A stretch of 64,000 nt of DNA from Bryoerythrophyllum caledonicum (lineage: Eukaryota; Streptophyta; Bryopsida; Pottiales; Pottiaceae). Shown here in pieces: positions 48,857-59,656 of the stretch (positions are counted from its first letter, which is position 1; each line of letters starts with the position of its first letter). The stretch covers positions 16,302,867 through 16,366,866 of the forward strand of contig OZ020523.1 in assembly GCA_963971425.1 (NCBI GenBank). Direction: 5' to 3'. The notes beneath the pieces were generated by a model. The model did no database searches. It was not told the DNA's origin and saw nothing but the letters and a program-made list of their open reading frames with translations. A program made the translations under genes and the position numbers.

Positions 48857-50270
48857 AGTTCCTCTTGAAATTCTTTTCAAGCTCTTTTAGACATATATTT
48901 GATTTTATTTGTTTAGTTTTTAATGTTTCCAAACTTCACCTTGCATGTTAGAAGTTTGGTAGATGAAAGGTAGAAATAGTTTACCATTTGGTAGACTTTT
49001 GATGCCTTATGGCTAAGATAAGGGATAGATAAGGTTGAAGTAAGCTTAAGGGAGTTAGCCAATGACTAGTTGAGGCCCATGAGGCGTAGGTATGGGCTGG
49101 TGTTGACTTTGGGGGGAGGCAAAGGGGTCGGGTTCCCCTCTCTCCTCCTGGAGAGGGGAGTTTTTTTCGGTGTGCAGTTTTTAGAGAGCAAGAGCTCAGT
49201 GTGTACTACGATTTTTATTATGAGATTTTGGGAGCTTGTACATCTTGTCGTTGTGGTTTCATAATGATATAGCACGCTCTATTTGAGCTCTTTGTGTAAT
49301 TTCTATGAGTGTTTGAGTGGGACAGTGTCTGCTGTGAAGAAATTTAGAAGACCGAGACTTCAAAAGCTTGTAGAAACTTGTTTATAGTGTTTTTGTTTAT
49401 GAAATTTGAGCAAGTCAAGTGTTATTGTGTTAGTTTTCTATGGAGCTTTATAACTTTTTATTTAGATTGTTTGAGACAAAGTTATGGCTTTGAAAGTGAG
49501 AGGGTGTTGAGCTACCGACTAAATTCAAGAGTGGAAGTAGGCACCAACTTCAACTGAGCATAGAAAACGTTTGGTATAGATTCTGAAGACGAATTTTGTA
49601 GAGAGCTTAGGTGGTGTTATTAGCTTTCTAGGAAGCTATCACTCGGCTTTGGCAAAGCTTGTATGAAGTCAGAGTGCTCTGTGAAGCAAAGGGAGGTGCA
49701 GCTGATGCTGGATTTGGGAGTACGACCTTTGACGAGCTATGGACTCTTGGCAGTACCTTGTAGAGCTTTAATCTTTCTTTCTCTCTGTTAAGCACTTTGA
49801 TAGCTTTCCAAAAAGCTAATGCACTCTTGATTTGAAGTGTTTATGCTAATTTGGTGGTTATTTGAAGTTTGGCTATTATTTTAGAGGGAGATTCGGGATT
49901 TTGAAGGTATGTACAAAACTTATACGGTTTTGTATACGGTAGATCGTATTTATACTTTGTACATGTATGTATAAAAGTATTATACTTGTATGTATAAATC
50001 ATGTATCCGTATAGTATTTTCTACTGTATTTATACATGACAAATACAAGTATTAAAGTACTCTACATGTACGTATAAAAATACTCTACGTATACGGATAG
50101 GAATACTCTACGTATACGTACAAAAAAGGTATAGGTACAAGTATGTATACATGATGTGTTCAAGGATTAATACTTCTTATATTATCCTTGTCTTTCATGT
50201 CTTAAGCCAAAACTAATTGCAGCAAGAAATCCAGTATTTTCCCAAGGCAAAGACTTCTCTACCCGACATT

Positions 50271-50288
50271 TGGTGCTTCCACTGAGAG
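50271..50288 (+). promoter_or_regulatory. Candidate primer-binding site
   Basis: TGGTGCTTCCACTGAGAG lies two bases after the 5' LTR. It starts with TGG, complementary to the CCA end of a tRNA, as expected for minus-strand priming. The tRNA species was not determined. Confidence 0.6.
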
Positions 50289-50321
50289 TAGCTTTGGGGC
50301 ATTGGTTTTGGTTGAAGCAAG

Positions 50322-52919
50322 ATGGGAGACACGGTTCATGATAAGGAGTTTGGGGGTGGTTCTCGGGAGCCTGGCGAAGGTTCAAATGTTGCTGGAGAGT
50401 TTTTGAGAGCCATGCAGATGCTTATGGATCAGCAATCTGCTAATGCTACGGGACAAGGGGCTACTAAAGCATTGAGGGATGTTATTGGGAAGGTGGGAAG
50501 GTTTGATGGGAAGAATATCACTAAGTTCTTGAGGATCTACACTTGTGAAATGGAAATCTATCAAGTTCCAGAGATCAGGATGATTGAGACCTTTGACTTA
50601 GCAGTTGTTCCAGAGATCAGAGAAAGAGTGAGGCAACTGCATGGGGATGTCCATGTGCATACATGGGCTAGGTTTGAAGAGAGGTTGAGGGATGAGTACT
50701 TTGATGAGGACTCAGAGCGGATGACAAAGGGAGCATTTCTTGAATGGGTGGAGCAACGGCCTGGAAAGCATATGGGACCAAGTGAGTTGCTTCGTGAGTT
50801 TAAGAGAAGGTTTGGCCAACTTCCATTGTCAGAGAGACGACTGATGGAAGCTCGGAAGTCTGAGATGTTTTTACAAGCCTCAGATGAAGCCTTAGAAGAT
50901 AGGCTTCTCATACTCCTTCAAGATGGAGGAGCAGAAGGCGGATTTACCACTGACTGGGAGAGGATGATAGGGTCAGTGAGTCTCATCTCTAAACAACAAC
51001 GTGTAAAGTCCAGGGGATTAGGCTCTAGAGTGGGCATTTCAGCTGTAACAGCTCCAAAGGTTCCAGTGTCATCAAGTGTACCTTTGACAACTACAACACC
51101 AGGGAATAGTTCCAAAGGGAGAGTTCTTGATGATAACACACTTGAGGAACTCATGAGGGGCATGAGGGAACTCAAGGTAGAGATGAATGCTCTTAAGAGG
51201 GATCAGAGGCCAAAATCCTCGGGGCCTTCGACGGGGCAAAGGGATTTTGTGGCGAGATGCATTTGGTGTGATGATCCCAATCACAAACGTGGTGATTGTG
51301 GATCATATGCAGATGCTATGAAGAGCGGCATTATAACTTTCAAAGAAGGAAGAATTAGAGATGCTGCAACAGATGAGCCTCTTCAGACTAACTTTGGGAA
51401 GGGAGGCATGAAGAGATTGATGGAAGAGAAGTTGGGAAGGAGCAATACTTCACGTGGAAAGGAAACAGAGACCTACACGATTGGAGCTGATTTTAGCACA
51501 ATCCAAGCTTCTACTTATGCATCTAAAGAGGTGATGGTCAGGGGAGCACAAACCATCAGAAGGTTGACTGGGTGGGATGATCCAGTGAATGCTACTACCA
51601 TCAGAGCCTATTTGATGAGTGAGAATGGGGAGAAGGAACCCCATGATGCATCAGTGGAAGTGAAGAGGGGCAGGGCTGTTGATGAAGGTGAATCTGAAGA
51701 GCCTGCAAACAAGAAGAAACCATCAAACAACAAAGATGCATCTTCAAAGGAAGGACCAACAACCAACACAAGGCAAAGGCAAGAGTCACCACCATATCCA
51801 GGTGAGAATACACCTTTACCCAAAGACAAGTGGGAAGAAAGAATGGGCAACAAGAAGGGAAAAGGAAAGGAGGATGAAGCTAAGGGAAAGAGTAAGACAC
51901 CAGCTTATAAACTCCAATCCGATATTGAATCTTCAGTGGATATGAAGGGCATTTTGGAAGAACGAATTTTGGATGCCAAGATAGAGTTTACTCTCAGAGA
52001 GGCTCTTGGCATAGCAAAGAAAGATTTTCATGAGCTTATCATTGATGTGATCAAAAGGAAGAGGCAGATGACAGCTGAAACAGTGATGACAAGGGCATTG
52101 GATACTTTGATGTCTAAAGAAGAAGAAGAGGAGATTGGACAAGTATTTGCCTTGAGCTGTGATAATGCAGGGAATGATGACCAGACTAAAAGACAGAGAT
52201 TTATGTCTCGAGAAACCCAAGATACCAAGGTTGATGTCATGGAGGAGGTTTTGAGTGATGAGGAGGAAGATGAAGTGTTGCAGATGTTTTTGAGTGATGG
52301 AGTGGTTGAGACAAAGGAGAGGAAGGATTCTATCAAGAATCAAAAGAAAATTGTCACAACAGAAGCCAAGGTTTTACGATGTGGAGCTGACAAGTCATGG
52401 ACACATGATAGTGAAGCCTTGGTAGCATTTACACATCCATTTTGGGCAAGAGCTACCACAGAGACACGTGTAAAGATTGGAGATATTGAGGAGCCAATCT
52501 TAGCATTGGTGGATCATGGCTCAGAGATCAACATTTTATCCCGGAAGATTTATGAGAAGGGAAAATGGCCAATTGACACCAATCATGGATGGGTATTGAA
52601 AGCTGCCAACAATGAAAGAGGCAACTTTTATGGAGCATGTCCAGCAGTGGCTATAAAGATTGGTGATGTGGAGGTGGAGCAAAACTTCTTTGTGCAAAAT
52701 CAAGGAAGCTATCCCATCATTTTGGGACAGCCATATATCACTGCAACAAGGATGGAGACCAAGGTATTGGATGATGGTTCACATTATGCCAGGATTCGTA
52801 GCCATGATGGTATGAGATCAGTTCAATTTCTCACAGTTAGACCAAATCATGAGAGGCATAGGGACAGACTCAGGGAAACTCCCATGGACTATGTCCATGA
52901 AGATTTTCTGGATTTCTAA
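50322..52919 (+). CDS. gag-pro: Gag-protease polyprotein of the nested Ty3/gypsy element
   Basis: 865 residues from ATG 50322, intact. The N-terminal 250 residues are helical and gag-like (LLREFKRRFGQLPLSERRLM is typical of retrotransposon gag). A CCHC zinc knuckle, CIWCDDPNHKRGDC, lies at about residue 313. A long charged region follows (Lys/Glu-rich, about 440-560). The aspartic protease near residue 730 reads LALVDHGSEINIL, with DHG where DSG or DTG is usual, and ends with PIILGQPYI. Gag packages the RNA; the protease matures the polyprotein. The frame ends at TAA 52917, just before pol in the -1 frame. Confidence 0.92.
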   Translation: MGDTVHDKEFGGGSREPGEGSNVAGEFLRAMQMLMDQQSANATGQGATKALRDVIGKVGRFDGKNITKFLRIYTCEMEIYQVPEIRMIETFDLAVVPEIRERVRQLHGDVHVHTWARFEERLRDEYFDEDSERMTKGAFLEWVEQRPGKHMGPSELLREFKRRFGQLPLSERRLMEARKSEMFLQASDEALEDRLLILLQDGGAEGGFTTDWERMIGSVSLISKQQRVKSRGLGSRVGISAVTAPKVPVSSSVPLTTTTPGNSSKGRVLDDNTLEELMRGMRELKVEMNALKRDQRPKSSGPSTGQRDFVARCIWCDDPNHKRGDCGSYADAMKSGIITFKEGRIRDAATDEPLQTNFGKGGMKRLMEEKLGRSNTSRGKETETYTIGADFSTIQASTYASKEVMVRGAQTIRRLTGWDDPVNATTIRAYLMSENGEKEPHDASVEVKRGRAVDEGESEEPANKKKPSNNKDASSKEGPTTNTRQRQESPPYPGENTPLPKDKWEERMGNKKGKGKEDEAKGKSKTPAYKLQSDIESSVDMKGILEERILDAKIEFTLREALGIAKKDFHELIIDVIKRKRQMTAETVMTRALDTLMSKEEEEEIGQVFALSCDNAGNDDQTKRQRFMSRETQDTKVDVMEEVLSDEEEDEVLQMFLSDGVVETKERKDSIKNQKKIVTTEAKVLRCGADKSWTHDSEALVAFTHPFWARATTETRVKIGDIEEPILALVDHGSEINILSRKIYEKGKWPIDTNHGWVLKAANNERGNFYGACPAVAIKIGDVEVEQNFFVQNQGSYPIILGQPYITATRMETKVLDDGSHYARIRSHDGMRSVQFLTVRPNHERHRDRLRETPMDYVHEDFLDF

Positions 52920-55900
52920 ATTGCACACGTGGAGTATGGGGTGCCACGGGTGCAAAAAAATCATCTACTGTTGCAAGCCCCAATGTACAGAGGAGTGGAT
53001 ACAAGGTTTGGAATTTGACAAAGGATGGATTTATAAGTTTCCAAAAGGTTGAAGATTTGGATTCTATGAAGAGAGGATTGACCAAGAAAATGGAAAGAAA
53101 ATTAAAAAGAGTTGGTGTGATTTTGAGTGATGAGTTTATTTCTGGAGTTGTTGAAGAAGAAGGATTTTCAGATGATATTTTACAAGTTTTAGAGACCTTG
53201 CAAAGAGAAGTCGGTGAGTCTACTACTATGACAGTGGAGATTCATTCAAGAAGCTTATATGAAGAAATATTGAAGGTAGCTGATGAAGTAAGGTTGGTTG
53301 GGAGTTATGGCTTGGAAACTGAGGCAATGGTGAACACCAAGTATAAAACTGTAGCAAAAAAGGTGAAGCCTGTGGCATCACAATTACCTCCAGACTCTGA
53401 AGATCATATTAGAAAGGCTGAGGACGAGCCTGGATTGAGGGAGACAAGAAAAATTGGACACAATTTCACAGAAGAGACATTGGCCAAGCTAAAGATTGGA
53501 GGGGGTGAGTTTTTGAAAGAACCTGAGAAGATAAGGTTCCGAGAAATGATCTCTAAGCATGGTAAGGCTTTTGCTTCTTCACCAGATGAGATTGGATGTG
53601 TTAATCCAAAGATTGTAGCTCCAATGGTCATTTTTACAGTTCCACATGTGCCTTGGGATTTGAAGCCAATTCCTGTGCCAAGAGCCTTGCTACCTAAATT
53701 GGTGAGTCTATTGAAGGAGAAGATACAGATGGGAATACTTGAACCATCTATGGCTCCATACTCTAACCGATGGTTCACAGTGCCAAAAAAGTCTGGGGCT
53801 TTAAGATTTATCCAAGACATGCAGCCAGCCAACAAGGTGACAATCAGAAACAAAGGATCAGGACCAATTGTGGATGAGGTTGCTGAGGCTTTTGCAGGAC
53901 ATGCCATCTATTCTATTGGAGATCTTTATTCAGGCTATGATCAATTTCAACTTGCATCAGAAAGTAGAGATTTGACAACAATGAAGACTCCATTGGGACT
54001 TATGAGGATGTGCACATTACCTCAAGGCGCTACTAACTCTGTAGCTCATATGCAGAGTGCCATGAACCAAATCTTGAGGGAGTTTGTGCCTGAGAAGACT
54101 ATTCCTTTCGTAGATGACATACCTATCAAAGGTTGCAAAGAAGAGGTCAAAGACTTGACAGAAGATGCTGATGGATGTAGAAGGTTTGTGAGGGATCACA
54201 TTGAAGATGTGGAGAAGATCTTAAAAAGGCTTGAAGAAGTGGATTTAACCTTATCCCTTGAGAAGTCCAAGTTTGGAGTAGATGAGATTGTGGTGGTTGG
54301 ACACTTGTGTGGAACTTATGGAAGAAAACCTAACCCTGAGAAGGTTGATGCTATTGCTAGGATGAAAGCATGTGGAAGCATCACTGAAGTAAGGAGGTTT
54401 TTAGGAGCTTGTGTCTTTTATCAGATTTGGGTTCCTCATTTTGCTCACATAGCTGAGCCTCTATATAAGTTGTTAAGAAAAAAGACCAAGTTTAGGTGGG
54501 AGCATAAGCAAGAGCTAGCCATGGAGAGTCTAAAGGAGATTTTGAAGTCACCACCAATCTTGAGGCAAGTTGACTATGATTGCAACAGACCAGTTGTTGT
54601 TACTGTTGACACAAGTCCAATTGCTATTGGTTGGGCTATTGGCCAAGATGAAGCAGAAGGAAAAAGGTTTGCCATCAGATTTGGAGCAAGAATTCTCACG
54701 GATAGACAAAGAGCATATCCACAAGTGAAGAGAGAGCTTTTGGGGGCACTTACAGCTATGAAGGCAGACAGAAATTACTTAATTGGAGCCAATGTGGTAT
54801 TGGAAACTGATTGCTTACCATTGTTGGGAATGGTTGCTAATTGTTCAACTCCTGATATTGCCATGTTGAGATGGATAGCCTACATCAGATCACTCAATCC
54901 TATCTTAGTGCACATCTCTGGCAAGAAGAATTCCGTGGCAGATATGCTATCTAGGGCTAGATATATCTGTGAAGAAGAGATGGAAACGCAAGAGATTGGT
55001 GAAGATGAAGAAGATGAAGGCTATGGATATGTGCAAGCTATTGATGGAGCGAGCATAAGTGATGAAGACCAAGCTTTCAGAGAGGATCTTTATACAGGAA
55101 AATTAAGAGACATTGGCATCTATTTAAGTACCATGAAGAGACAAGAAGGTTGGTCAGATAAGGCCTTTAAAGGCATTCGACACCAATCTTATAACTATAT
55201 CTTAAGAGATAGTTTCTTATGGAAGAGGCCAAAGAGGAAGGATGGAGTTCCATTGAGAGTGGTGGATGATGAAGAAACCAAGAGTCAAATTCTCAAAGAG
55301 TTTCATGATACACTTTGGGCAGGCCATCGAGGAGTTTGGGCCACTTACCATAAGATTAAGGAGAGATATTGGTGGAAAGGCCTTTACAAGGATGTAGAGG
55401 AATTTGTGGCTTCTTGTATTGAATGTCAATTACAATCCAAAGTCAGATACAGAGATGAGTTGCATCCTACCTATCCAGTTGCTATGCATTTTCAATGGGT
55501 GATTGACTTGGTAGCTATGCCATTGGGATTGTGGGGCATGAAGTATCTTGTTTTGGCAAGAGAAGAGCTTTCAAACTATGTCGAAGGTAGAGCTTTGAGG
55601 ACCAAGACTACAGAAGGAGTATGCAGATTTATCTTGGAGGATATCTTCAGCAGGTATGGCAGTATTGGAAGGATGAGGGCTGATAGAGGAGAATTGGATG
55701 CAGCAGAAGCCAGAGACTTTTTTCAGAGGTATGGTGTGCGCTTGAAGCTAACTACTGCATATAATCCCGAGGCTAATGGCAAAAGTGAGAGAGGACATCC
55801 TCCCATTATCAATGCTCTTGTCAAAGCTTGTAGAGGTAAACAAAAGCAGTGGCCAAGACTTCTACCATTTGCATTATGGGCTGATAGAACCACTCATAGT

Positions 55901-56476
55901 ACTGTTACAGGTTATATGCCCATTGAGTTGATGTTAGGCCAAAAGCCACTTATGCCTACAGAAGATTCAATACCTACTTGGATGTTGTTGGACTGGAACG
56001 ATGGCATTACAAGAGAAAGATTATTGGAGCTTAGAATCCAACAGCTTGAAAGATTGCCTGAGGACCATAGGATTGCATTGGAAAAATTGAAGGCTTCAAG
56101 GTTGAGCAACAAGGAGAGATTTGACAAGACACATCGGTTGAGATCAAAACCTATTGAAGTTGGAGATTGGGTGTTGGTATTTGATAGTAGTTTGGAACAT
56201 CAACACAGTACACTTAGAAAGTTTGCACGGAGATGGTTTGGGCCATATGTAGTGGTCACAGTGCATGAAAATGCTACCTATTCCCTTCGGGAGTTAGATG
56301 GCACACTATTGAGGATTCCTGTAGCAGGAAAACGGATCAAGGCATTCAGAAGGAGAGCCATAGGATTTGCTCTAGAAAATGACACAACTGATCCAAGACC
56401 ATCAGAAGATCAAGATGAAAAAGATGAAATATCAGATAATGATGGATTAGATGCAGCTGAAGAAGACCAAGACTAA
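52902..56476 (+). CDS. pol: Pol polyprotein (RT, RNase H, integrase) of the nested Ty3/gypsy element
   Basis: Intact frame, open from about 52902 and thus overlapping the end of gag-pro by roughly 18 bases in the -1 frame; the first TTG/ATG-type start downstream is at 53015. Translation through a -1 frameshift is likely but no canonical slippery heptamer is obvious. Counting residues from 53015, RT spans about 215-480 and has FVDD in place of YxDD at about 366. RNase H begins about 525 (VTVDTSPIAIGWAIG, with RELLGAL and ETDCLPLL). The integrase HHCC finger is at about 764-804 (GHRGVW, CIECQ), and the catalytic residues are in VIDLVAMP, RADRGEL and NGKSERGH. A C-terminal segment with WFGPYVV (GPY/F module) ends the protein. 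Confidence 0.93.
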
Positions 56477-56500
56477 ATTGGCACATACCGGTGGATGTGC

Positions 56501-56518
56501 AGGTTTGGAGGGGGTGGA
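56501..56518 (+). promoter_or_regulatory. Candidate polypurine tract
   Basis: AGGTTTGGAGGGGGTGGA directly abuts the 3' LTR, the position where plus-strand DNA synthesis is primed. It is not purely purine (TTT and a T interrupt it). Confidence 0.6.
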
Positions 56519-56786
56519 TGTCGTGTAAAGAAACGGTTTAATATGTAAATACAGTGTGAAATGGATTGAGAGTAGTGTTCAGAGCAAATAGAAATAAAAC
56601 TAAGGAAAATAAAAGTATAGACAAAAGGGAGGGGGGAGATCAGAGGAATGAAGGGGGAAGAGAAAGGACCGTGGTTTTAACCACGAAACTTGGAGTCTCT
56701 GCATCTTCTCACATGCTCAGGGGAGGTAGGTGGCGCCAACTGGTAGTTTCCTGCCTAGATTCACTAGCAGTGCCAAGCCACGTGGC

Positions 56787-56882
56787 CATTCGCATGCTCA
56801 TACGGGTCCAAAGGGTTTCGAACCCGGACCAGTGCTATGGCGCTTGAAGCACTTTACCAGTTGGACTTCCGCGGCTTGGCGA
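56787..56882 (-). repeat. tRNA-like segment in the 3' LTR (antisense)
   Basis: Second copy of the segment at 48090-48185, sequence unchanged. Confidence 0.55.
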
Positions 56883-57094
56883 TTATCAGAGCATGCTGAA
56901 GGGATTTATATCTCTATCCATTATTTTATATTTTTATTTTATATTTTATTTGAGTGGATTTGATTGGAGAAAAAGAGATCACATCTTTGAGAAAGCTTCA
57001 AGGTGACGCCTTCTACAAAGTATTTGTGTTATAAGAAGAAGGTTCATTTAGAGCTTCATCAGTTTTATGTAGTTGTTTTGAATTTTTTTTGGAC

Positions 57095-57553
57095 ATGTCG
57101 AATTGGAGAGTTTTTTCTGAGTCTCAGGATGAAGAGCTTCAACCAGAGCTTGAGGTAGATTTATCTTTATCTCAACTGCCGGTTTGTACTCTTTTGCCGC
57201 TTAGTCTTGCACCACTGCATGAGCGTCCACAAGAAGAAGCTGGGCCTTCTCGGCCGCCAAAGCAACCTCGTGTGGAGCAGCGGTGGCACGGCAATCTTCA
57301 ACAAGATGCTCGTGCCCTGGTGATTCTATTACAGGTTGGGTGTGTTGAACCTGGTACTCGAGATGTGACGTTTGGAGGGATTTTTGAAGGCCTAAATGAC
57401 AATCAATACTCTTGTTGTCTTAGGCCTGTCAAAGGGAGTCGCGGTCATCAACGTTGGCTTGAAGGTCCAATTAATCCTTTGACCAAGGCTGATCGTGTTG
57501 ACTTTATTGCTCTTATCCTTCAACGCATCCTCAAGTTCTTGCAGATGGAGTGA
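57095..57553 (+). CDS. LTR-internal ORF of unknown function (3' LTR copy)
   Basis: Identical in translation to the ORF at 48398-48856, as expected for the second LTR. No independent evidence of expression. Confidence 0.6.
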   Translation: MSNWRVFSESQDEELQPELEVDLSLSQLPVCTLLPLSLAPLHERPQEEAGPSRPPKQPRVEQRWHGNLQQDARALVILLQVGCVEPGTRDVTFGGIFEGLNDNQYSCCLRPVKGSRGHQRWLEGPINPLTKADRVDFIALILQRILKFLQME

Positions 57554-58748
57554 AGTTCCTCTTGAAATTCTTTTCAAGCTCTTTTAGACATATATTTGAT
57601 TTTATTTGTTTAGTTTTTAATGTTTCCAAACTTCACCTTGCATGTTAGAAGTTTGGTAGATGAAAGGTAGAAATAGTTTACCATTTGGTAGACTTTTGAT
57701 GCCTTATGGCTAAGATAAGGGATAGATAAGGTTGAAGTAAGCTTAAGGGAGTTAGCCAATGACTAGTTGAGGCCCATGAGGCGTAGGTATGGGCTGGTGT
57801 TGACTTTGGGGGGAGGCAAAGGGGTCGGGTTCCCCTCTCTCCTCCTGGAGAGGGGAGTTTTTTTCGGTGTGCAGTTTTTAGAGAGCAAGAGCTCAGTGTG
57901 TACTACGATTTTTATTATGAGATTTTGGGAGCTTGTACATCTTGTCGTTGTGGTTTCATAATGATATAGCACGCTCTATTTGAGCTCTTTGTGTAATTTC
58001 TATGAGTGTTTGAGTGGGACAGTGTCTGCTGTGAAGAAATTTAGAAGACCGAGACTTCAAAAGCTTGTAGAAACTTGTTTATAGTGTTTTTGTTTATGAA
58101 ATTTGAGCAAGTCAAGTGTTATTGTGTTAGTTTTCTATGGAGCTTTATAACTTTTTATTTAGATTGTTTGAGACAAAGTTATGGCTTTGAAAGTGAGAGG
58201 GTGTTGAGCTACCGACTAAATTCAAGAGTGGAAGTAGGCACCAACTTCAACTGAGCATAGAAAACGTTTGGTATAGATTCTGAAGACGAATTTTGTAGAG
58301 AGCTTAGGTGGTGTTATTAGCTTTCTAGGAAGCTATCACTCGGCTTTGGCAAAGCTTGTATGAAGTCAGAGTGCTCTGTGAAGCAAAGGGAGGTGCAGCT
58401 GATGCTGGATTTGGGAGTACGACCTTTGACGAGCTATGGACTCTTGGCAGTACCTTGTAGAGCTTTAATCTTTCTTTCTCTCTGTTAAGCACTTTGATAG
58501 CTTTCCAAAAAGCTAATGCACTCTTGATTTGAAGTGTTTATGCTAATTTGGTGGTTATTTGAAGTTTGGCTATTATTTTAGAGGGAGATTCGGGATTTTG
58601 AAGGTATGTACAAAACTTATACGGTTTTGTATACGGTAGATCGTATTTATACTTTGTACATGTATGTATAAAAGTATTATACTTGTATGTATAAATCATG
58701 TATCCGTATAGTATTTTCTACTGTATTTATACATGACAAATACAAGTA

Positions 58749-58932
58749 TTAAAGTACTCTACATGTACGTATAAAAATACTCTACGTATACGGATAGGAA
58801 TACTCTACGTATACGTACAAAAAAGGTATAGGTACAAGTATTAAAGTACTCTACATGTACGTATAAAAATACTCTACGTATACGGATAGGAATACTCTAC
58901 GTATACGTACAAAAAAGGTATAGGTACAAGTA
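58749..58932 (+). repeat. 92-bp tandem duplication unique to the 3' LTR
   Basis: Two adjacent copies beginning TTAAAGTACTCTACATGTAC at 58749 and 58841; the 5' LTR has one copy. It accounts for the full length difference between the LTRs. Confidence 0.9.
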
Positions 58933-59061
58933 TGTATACATGATGTGTTCAAGGATTAATACTTCTTATATTATCCTTGTCTTTCATGTCTTAAGCCAAA
59001 ACTAATTGCAGCAAGAAATCCAGTATTTTCCCAAGGCAAAGACTTCTCTACCCGACAGCGC

Positions 59062-59637
59062 ATGGTGCAAACCGTCAAGAGGGGGCTCGGGAAGTGCAGC
59101 TTGAAGAAAGGGCATCACCAGGATTGGGATTTGCAGCTACCATGGATAGCAATGGGCTATCGGTTCAACAAACAAACGTCCTTGGCGTCATTTTTACCTT
59201 GTTATCTATTGTTTGGAAGGCATCCGGTTTTACCAAAGGCCATTCAAGCAGATGCTGACACCGTGTTAGCTAACATGGACAATCCAGACAGGTGGGCTCA
59301 AGTGTGTGAGCAACGTGCAGATTTGTTCAAAAGGGTGATGTCTATGGCATTGAAGAACCTTTCCATTGCTCAACATCGAGATATGTTGCGCTATGCTACA
59401 TTATGGGGAGGTGGTTATCGACCGCAGGTGCGGCGTTTCACGCCTGGAGACTATGTGTATTTGTAGCAAGCAGCGCCCACCACCTTGGATGTGACAGTAA
59501 GAAGGATAATCTTGAGAGTTCGTGAGGTGAAGGACTCAGGGGTGTTAGTGTTGGAGGGTCGTGATGGCAAGATGTGGAAGGATCACACACGCAATTGTGC
59601 GCCTTGCCACTTGCCATACATTGATGGGACACCCTGG
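59062..59637 (+). pseudogene. C-terminal part of the outer element's integrase
   Basis: Continues the integrase cut at 47821, in the same register once one GCGC copy is removed. It shows the end of the catalytic core (LPWIAMGYRFNKQTSLASFL, PCYLLFGRHPVLP), then the C-terminal domain with FTPGDYVYL. A TAG at 59464 interrupts it; the frame goes on through VTVRRIILRVREVKDSG and VLEGRDGKMWKDHTRNCAPC. About 20 codons later the reading passes by a frameshift into the PHD finger. Confidence 0.85.
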
Positions 59638-59656
59638 TCTCTCTCACATCTCTGTT

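Larger units (their letters stand above)
47822..50268 (+). repeat. 5' LTR (2447 bp)
   Basis: Repeated at 56519-59057. Unusually long, with an internal ORF (48398-48856), an antisense tRNA-like segment (48090-48185) and an AT-rich stretch of GTATGTATAAAA-like words (49900-50160) near its end. Confidence 0.95.
47822..59057 (+). mobile_element. Nearly intact Ty3/gypsy LTR retrotransposon inserted in the outer integrase
   Basis: 11.2 kb with TG...CA ends (TGTCGTGTAAAG to CTACCCGACA), two LTRs, a candidate primer-binding site, a gag-protease ORF, a pol ORF and a polypurine stretch. GCGC flanks both sides (47818-47821 and 59058-59061). The host integrase frame rejoins when the insert and one duplicate are taken out. 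The two LTRs appear identical apart from one 92-bp tandem duplication in the 3' LTR, and both large ORFs are uninterrupted, so insertion was recent and the element may still be active. Confidence 0.95.
56519..59057 (+). repeat. 3' LTR (2539 bp)
   Basis: Matches the 5' LTR throughout by inspection. It is longer by exactly the 92 bp duplicated at 58749-58932. Confidence 0.95.
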
